DNA from: Desulfomonilaceae bacterium
GTDB taxonomy: Bacteria > Desulfobacterota > Desulfomonilia > Desulfomonilales > Desulfomonilaceae
DNA length: 64,000 bases
Assembly: GCA_041662605.1 (NCBI GenBank)
Contig: JBAZSD010000007.1
Coordinates: 1-64,000, forward strand
Direction: 5' to 3'
This document shows positions 60,723 to 64,000 of this stretch, piece after piece (within the stretch, counting starts at the first letter, position 1; each line of letters starts with the position of its first letter). The translations under genes were made by a program, and so were the position numbers. The notes under the pieces are model-generated. The model did not search any database and had not been told where the DNA came from. It worked only from the letters and a program-made list of their open reading frames with translations.

Positions 60723-61426
60723 TGAATTCTTTCCATTTAGAGACAAGATACTGAAAACATGCTGGGTCATGATTGGGGAGGATAGACATATGGGCCTACT
60801 CCTACGTTCCGTTGTATCCATGCGTGAGTGCAGTATTATTTCCTCAACTCAGCGGCAAGGTGGAATGATATTGTGGACGGCCTACATAGCTCCGCCCCGT
60901 CGATTAATTGTAACATATCGATAATACAAAGTAAACGTTGTTATGAGGCTTTTATGTTCTAAATGATAATACTAGAAAGAATAATCAATTACGGATTGTC
61001 GAGATTCGACGCAAAACGATACATCACCTGCAAAGCTCATGTTTATGGCTATAAGGGGTCGATCCGCCACCACAAAAAACAATGATGAAGATAAATTTTA
61101 TTTTACTCTCTTATGGCCTAATTTCCAAGTCGCCCCAACAATTATGGATTAAATATCATTCGTCAAAGCAATCAATAATTAATAATTTAGATGAAACCAT
61201 AATAAAACGAACTTTGCAAGGTGAAATTGGTATCAAGCTTAACGACTTTCGTTTGGTACTTTGATCAGGGAATTAGATACGGATATTTGGTGGTAACAAA
61301 TTTGGCTGTATGATTATTACACAGGAGAGCTACATAGTAACTTACATGGTTGTTAGATCCCACATGATGACTGGGGGTGTTACTGGGGAAATCAGGGGCG
61401 CTGTACGGCCGAGGTAGGAGCGCATT
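60723..61426. other. AT-rich gap with no supported gene
   Basis: About 700 bp between the MNT gene and the methyltransferase gene. It is AT-rich and contains none of the three repeat families. A 60-codon plus-strand frame (61082-61264) has no ribosome site or recognisable motif. This gap marks the border between the accessory region and core-like genes. Confidence 0.5.
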
Positions 61427-62029
61427 TCAGGAACGCGAGAGGTCAAAAATGGTAATTTCCTGATCAGGAAAACCATGGTGACTGAAAGCCGACGTATTTG
61501 ATTGGCATGAAAAGCCTCTCGATAACAGTCGGCCGATAAAACGCTCGACAACCAGTCTTTTCCTGTCCGCAAGCATGATACTGCCACCGGTCGCCAACGC
61601 CTTTTCGAGTAACTGGATCAGACTGGAGTGGAAGAAATAGTCATATATTATTTCGGCGCCAAGGATCAGATCAAAAGCAGGCAAATCTGGGGGATTTCCC
61701 CAATCCAACTCGAGAAAATGCGCTCGGGAGCGATTCAGATCATTCAGAGCTATATTGCGGCTCGCGAGTTCCAGCGCTTGAGGCATGAAATCGCTGAAAG
61801 TGACTTCAGCGCCCTTCATCAAAGCTCCCATGCCCGCCAGGCCGAGTCCGCACCCGAGTTCGAGCGCCTTGACCCCCACAAGATCCTTTCCTTCAAGAAT
61901 GAGCCTTGTCAGATTAATTGAAGCTGTAGTAAGACCCCACCAGAAGGTGAGGCGCTCCGCAGAGTCTTCAGCGTCCTCGGGCGCGTACAGAAACGCTTTT
62001 CTGGTTCCAAGCTCCAGTGTCAGTTTCAC
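61427..62029 (-). CDS. Class I methyltransferase, Methyltransf_16 type
   Basis: A 200-residue protein. VKALELGCGLGLAGMGALMK is the SAM site, VTFSDFMPQALELASRNIAL the ribose-binding region and FDLILGAEIIYDYFFHSSLI the typical substrate loop of lysine-type protein methyltransferases (METTL21/EEF2KMT-like). The GTG start at 62029 follows from the frame. Divergent from ispE. The protein target is unknown. Confidence 0.85.
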   Translation of the reverse strand: MKLTLELGTRKAFLYAPEDAEDSAERLTFWWGLTTASINLTRLILEGKDLVGVKALELGCGLGLAGMGALMKGAEVTFSDFMPQALELASRNIALNDLNRSRAHFLELDWGNPPDLPAFDLILGAEIIYDYFFHSSLIQLLEKALATGGSIMLADRKRLVVERFIGRLLSRGFSCQSNTSAFSHHGFPDQEITIFDLSRS

Positions 62030-62190
62030 GATTTGTTTGTCTCCAGTTACGAGAATCCTTGAAACTTACGGATTGAATCAGGATGTTGTTAGAACTAAGA
62101 TCAAAAGATAAATGTCATAATAGTTGGCGAAAACTTTTTTGTCGATACGGGGCTCTTTTGTCCGGCGCCCCGGAATAGGGGTAAAATCTC
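62030..62190. promoter_or_regulatory. Divergent intergenic region between the methyltransferase gene and ispE
   Basis: 160 bp between two genes transcribed apart, so promoters for both must lie here. An AGGGG ribosome site precedes the ispE ATG. I see no clear operator or -35/-10 pair to report. Confidence 0.4.
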
Positions 62191-63051
62191 ATGAAAAGTC
62201 TCCGACTTCGAAGTCCGGCAAAGATAAATCTCTTTTTGAGAGTGCTTGGGAAAAGACCTGACGGCTATCATGAGATTGAAACCGTGTTTCAGGAGATAGA
62301 TCTCGCCGACGAAATCATACTGCGTCAAAGCAGTGGAGGCAAATCCCTGAAGGTTGAGGGAGCGCCGGAAATCGAGACTGAATCAAACCTCGTTTTCAAG
62401 GCGCTCAAATGGCTCGAAGGTTTGAGCGGCCAGCGCTTTGACGTAGATATCGAGTTGCGCAAGAACATACCTATAGCGGCCGGTCTTGGCGGAGGCAGTT
62501 CGAACGCAGCGGCTTTGATAGTGGGTATGAAGAGACTTTTTGATCTGGAATGGCTGGATATTGAAGCTATAATGCCGGTAGCCGCGACTGTTGGAGCTGA
62601 TGTGCCATTTTTCTTTTTCGGCGGATCGGCGATAGGGGAGGGGATAGGCGATCGGCTCACCAGGATATTCCTGGATCAGCCACAAAAAATCCTGCTTGTG
62701 AATCCTGGATTTCCTGTGTCCACAGCGGGGATCTTCAAGGAGATTTCTAAAACCTTGACAGGCGCCATGAGACCAGGTATTCTACACGGATTATATGGAG
62801 AGGGCCACGACGCGCGGGATTTTCTCCATAATGATTTACAAACCGTGGCTGAACGGCTCCATCCGGGAATTTCCGACGCCCTTGACGCTATCAGGAGGGT
62901 CGGAATAAACAAACCCGTAATGAGTGGAAGCGGCCCCACAGTGTTTGGTTTCATTGAAAACGATATTGAGGAACCTCGGCCTGGCCGGTTTCCAAAGTCC
63001 TGGAAAACGATAATCGCCAGATCCGAGAAAAAGGGGATAACAATAGATTAG
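62191..63051 (+). CDS. ispE: 4-diphosphocytidyl-2-C-methyl-D-erythritol kinase
   Basis: A 286-residue GHMP kinase of the MEP isoprenoid pathway; it phosphorylates CDP-ME using ATP. SPAKINLFLRVLGKRPDGYH (residues 7-26), NIPIAAGLGGGSSNAAALIV (ATP loop) and MSGSGPTVFGFIEND (C-terminal GHMP motif) are all intact. Length is normal. It is followed 39 bp later by a tRNA-Gln gene. This is core metabolism, separate from the glycan locus. Confidence 0.96.
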   Translation: MKSLRLRSPAKINLFLRVLGKRPDGYHEIETVFQEIDLADEIILRQSSGGKSLKVEGAPEIETESNLVFKALKWLEGLSGQRFDVDIELRKNIPIAAGLGGGSSNAAALIVGMKRLFDLEWLDIEAIMPVAATVGADVPFFFFGGSAIGEGIGDRLTRIFLDQPQKILLVNPGFPVSTAGIFKEISKTLTGAMRPGILHGLYGEGHDARDFLHNDLQTVAERLHPGISDALDAIRRVGINKPVMSGSGPTVFGFIENDIEEPRPGRFPKSWKTIIARSEKKGITID

Positions 63052-63090
63052 CCCCGGGCCCTGAATATAGAGTCTCATGCGGCCGCCTGC

Positions 63091-63165
63091 TGGGGTGTCG
63101 TCAAGTGGCAAGACACGGGTCTTTGGCACCCGCATTCGGAGGTTCGAATCCTCCCACCCCAGCCA
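63091..63165 (+). tRNA. tRNA-Gln (anticodon UUG), CCA encoded
   Basis: The acceptor arms TGGGGTG and CACCCCA pair completely; the anticodon stem is CGGGT/ACCCG with loop CTTTGGC giving anticodon TTG; the T arm is GGAGG-TTCGAAT-CCTCC. The discriminator is G followed by CCA, and U1-A72 fits a glutamine tRNA. Confidence 0.95.
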
Positions 63166-63209
63166 GAACAGGACTTGCTGAGTCCAAGAATCACAAGCAG
63201 AGGATGATC

Positions 63210-63593
63210 ATGCCGTCAAAGAGCATTCACACAAGAGAGGAACAGAAGAGCAGGTTTCTCAAACAGTCGGAGACAAGACGCAAGAGCCTGTCAGAACAAG
63301 GTTTTGATGAAAAGCGTATAGACAAAGATCCGCTGATCAAGCGTCTAAAGGCTAGAGTCAAGCAAGTAAATACGGCGTTGGCCCGCATAGCTTTTCTTGA
63401 AGACCAAACCAAGAAGCTCCAAGAGAAAAAAGCGCAGAAGATAGCCGAAGCCGCGGCTGAAAGGGCTGAAACCATTAAGCCCGGGGCTACCGGCAAGAAA
63501 AAGAAAGTGGAAGAAAAACCACCTGAACCAGTTAAAAAAGGTTCCGGTAAAGGTAAAGACAAGTCAAAACAAGAGGGAAAGAAGCAGAAATAG
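63210..63593 (+). CDS. Small highly charged protein of unknown function
   Basis: About 127 residues, very rich in Lys, Glu and Arg. SFL-type order: a helical N-terminal half (KSRFLKQSETRRKSLSEQGF, DPLIKRLKARVKQVNTALAR) with coiled-coil character (LEDQTKKLQEKKAQKIAEAA) and a low-complexity Lys/Pro tail (KKKKVEEKPPEPVKKGSGKG). The ATG at 63210 is preferred because GAGG lies six bases upstream; a second ATG is at 63204. I do not recognise the family. It may bind nucleic acid, but that is a guess from charge. Confidence 0.75.
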   Translation: MPSKSIHTREEQKSRFLKQSETRRKSLSEQGFDEKRIDKDPLIKRLKARVKQVNTALARIAFLEDQTKKLQEKKAQKIAEAAAERAETIKPGATGKKKKVEEKPPEPVKKGSGKGKDKSKQEGKKQK

Positions 63594-63759
63594 TGGTAGA
63601 AATCCTACCAGTGTTTCCCTATCTTGTCTTTTTCTCAAGTGTCCCCTGGAGAGGAGCTTTACGTGACCTTGTGTCGGCGCCTCTCTTCAGGGAGAGCAAT
63701 CTGCATCCATTCCAAAGACCGTAACGCAAGTTAGGGTTAAGAGCCTCTTCTCAGATCCT
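63594..63759. other. Short gap before the M50 peptidase gene
   Basis: It contains a weak hairpin (TGGTAG-AAATC-CTACCA at 63593-63609) followed by a T-rich stretch, a possible but weak terminator for the small charged protein gene. Nothing else was found. Confidence 0.3.
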
Positions 63760-64000
63760 ATGCCTGAATTGGACATCCTCAAATCCCTAAGAGAATTGGT
63801 TCTAATTACTCCAGGTTTTCTGCTCGCCATAACGGCGCATGAATTCACGCACGGCTACATTGCATACAGACTTGGGGATCCTACCGCAAAGATGGCGGGG
63901 AGGCTTACATTTAACCCTTTGAGCCATCTGGATCTCTTTGGAACTCTGGCCCTGGTTCTGACCAGGATGATCGGCTGGGCAAAACCGGTTCCGGTTGACC
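63760..64000 (+). CDS. M50-family (site-2 protease-like) membrane metalloprotease, partial
   Basis: The first 80 codons of a gene cut by the window end. LVLITPGFLLAITAHEFTHG shows the zinc motif HEFTH (HExxH) inside the first hydrophobic helix, then YIAYRLGDPTAKMAGRLTFN and PLSHLDLFGTLALVL, the usual run in rhomboid-unlike YwhC/M50B proteins. It would cleave transmembrane substrates in the membrane. The stop lies outside this window. Confidence 0.88.
   Translation, partial: MPELDILKSLRELVLITPGFLLAITAHEFTHGYIAYRLGDPTAKMAGRLTFNPLSHLDLFGTLALVLTRMIGWAKPVPVD

Noticed and set aside
61082..61264. 60-codon plus-strand frame in the AT-rich gap.
   Set aside because: No ribosome site, no motif, low-complexity composition.

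Overview
The window looks like a chromosomal segment of a Gram-negative bacterium, most plausibly a deltaproteobacterium (Desulfobacterota). That placement is an inference from the glycan gene families, the dispersed palindromic repeats and the abundance of toxin-antitoxin (TA) modules; there is no rRNA or other decisive marker here.

About 57 kb (133-57586) is a surface-polysaccharide or glycan locus, almost entirely on the minus strand and read from right to left. Its left end carries a bacillosamine-type set: a CapD/WbpM-like 4,6-dehydratase, a DegT-family aminotransferase, a NeuD/PglD-type acetyltransferase and a PglC-type sugar-1-phosphate transferase. The middle holds about a dozen glycosyltransferases (GT2, GT4, a GT11 fucosyltransferase, a GT39-like membrane enzyme), two glutamine-dependent amidotransferases of the asparagine synthase family, ten SAM methyltransferase-like genes, a B12-radical SAM protein and a decayed Wzx flippase. 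A PglK/MsbA-like ABC exporter (43284-45119) is the only intact flippase candidate. The right end makes CDP-4-keto-6-deoxyglucose (rfbF, rfbG); its expected partners (C-methyltransferase, 3,5-epimerase, reductase) are intact at 40.2-43.0 kb, so a formerly compact sugar pathway may have been split.

The split region (46.6-60.8 kb) is an accessory zone. It holds at least seven TA or TA-like modules (two related RelE pairs, HicBA, VapC with antitoxin, DUF433/DUF5615, HigBA, a broken RelE, MNT/HEPN), fragments of polysaccharide genes (C-methyltransferase, GT2, two rfbF 5' pieces), a BRO/DinD gene with an internal deletion, and ordered mosaics of palindromic repeats between nearly every module. The same main repeat flanks a RAYT-type (REP-associated) tyrosine transposase at 9962-10372 as ~165-bp direct repeats. 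Insertion sequences are a broken IS1182-type element with an IS200-type element beside or inside it, a broken IS4-type element and an intact IS110-type element; all four are on the plus strand, against the glycan genes.

The right end (61.4-64 kb) looks like core chromosome: a class I methyltransferase, ispE, tRNA-Gln(UUG), a small basic protein and the start of an M50 metalloprotease.
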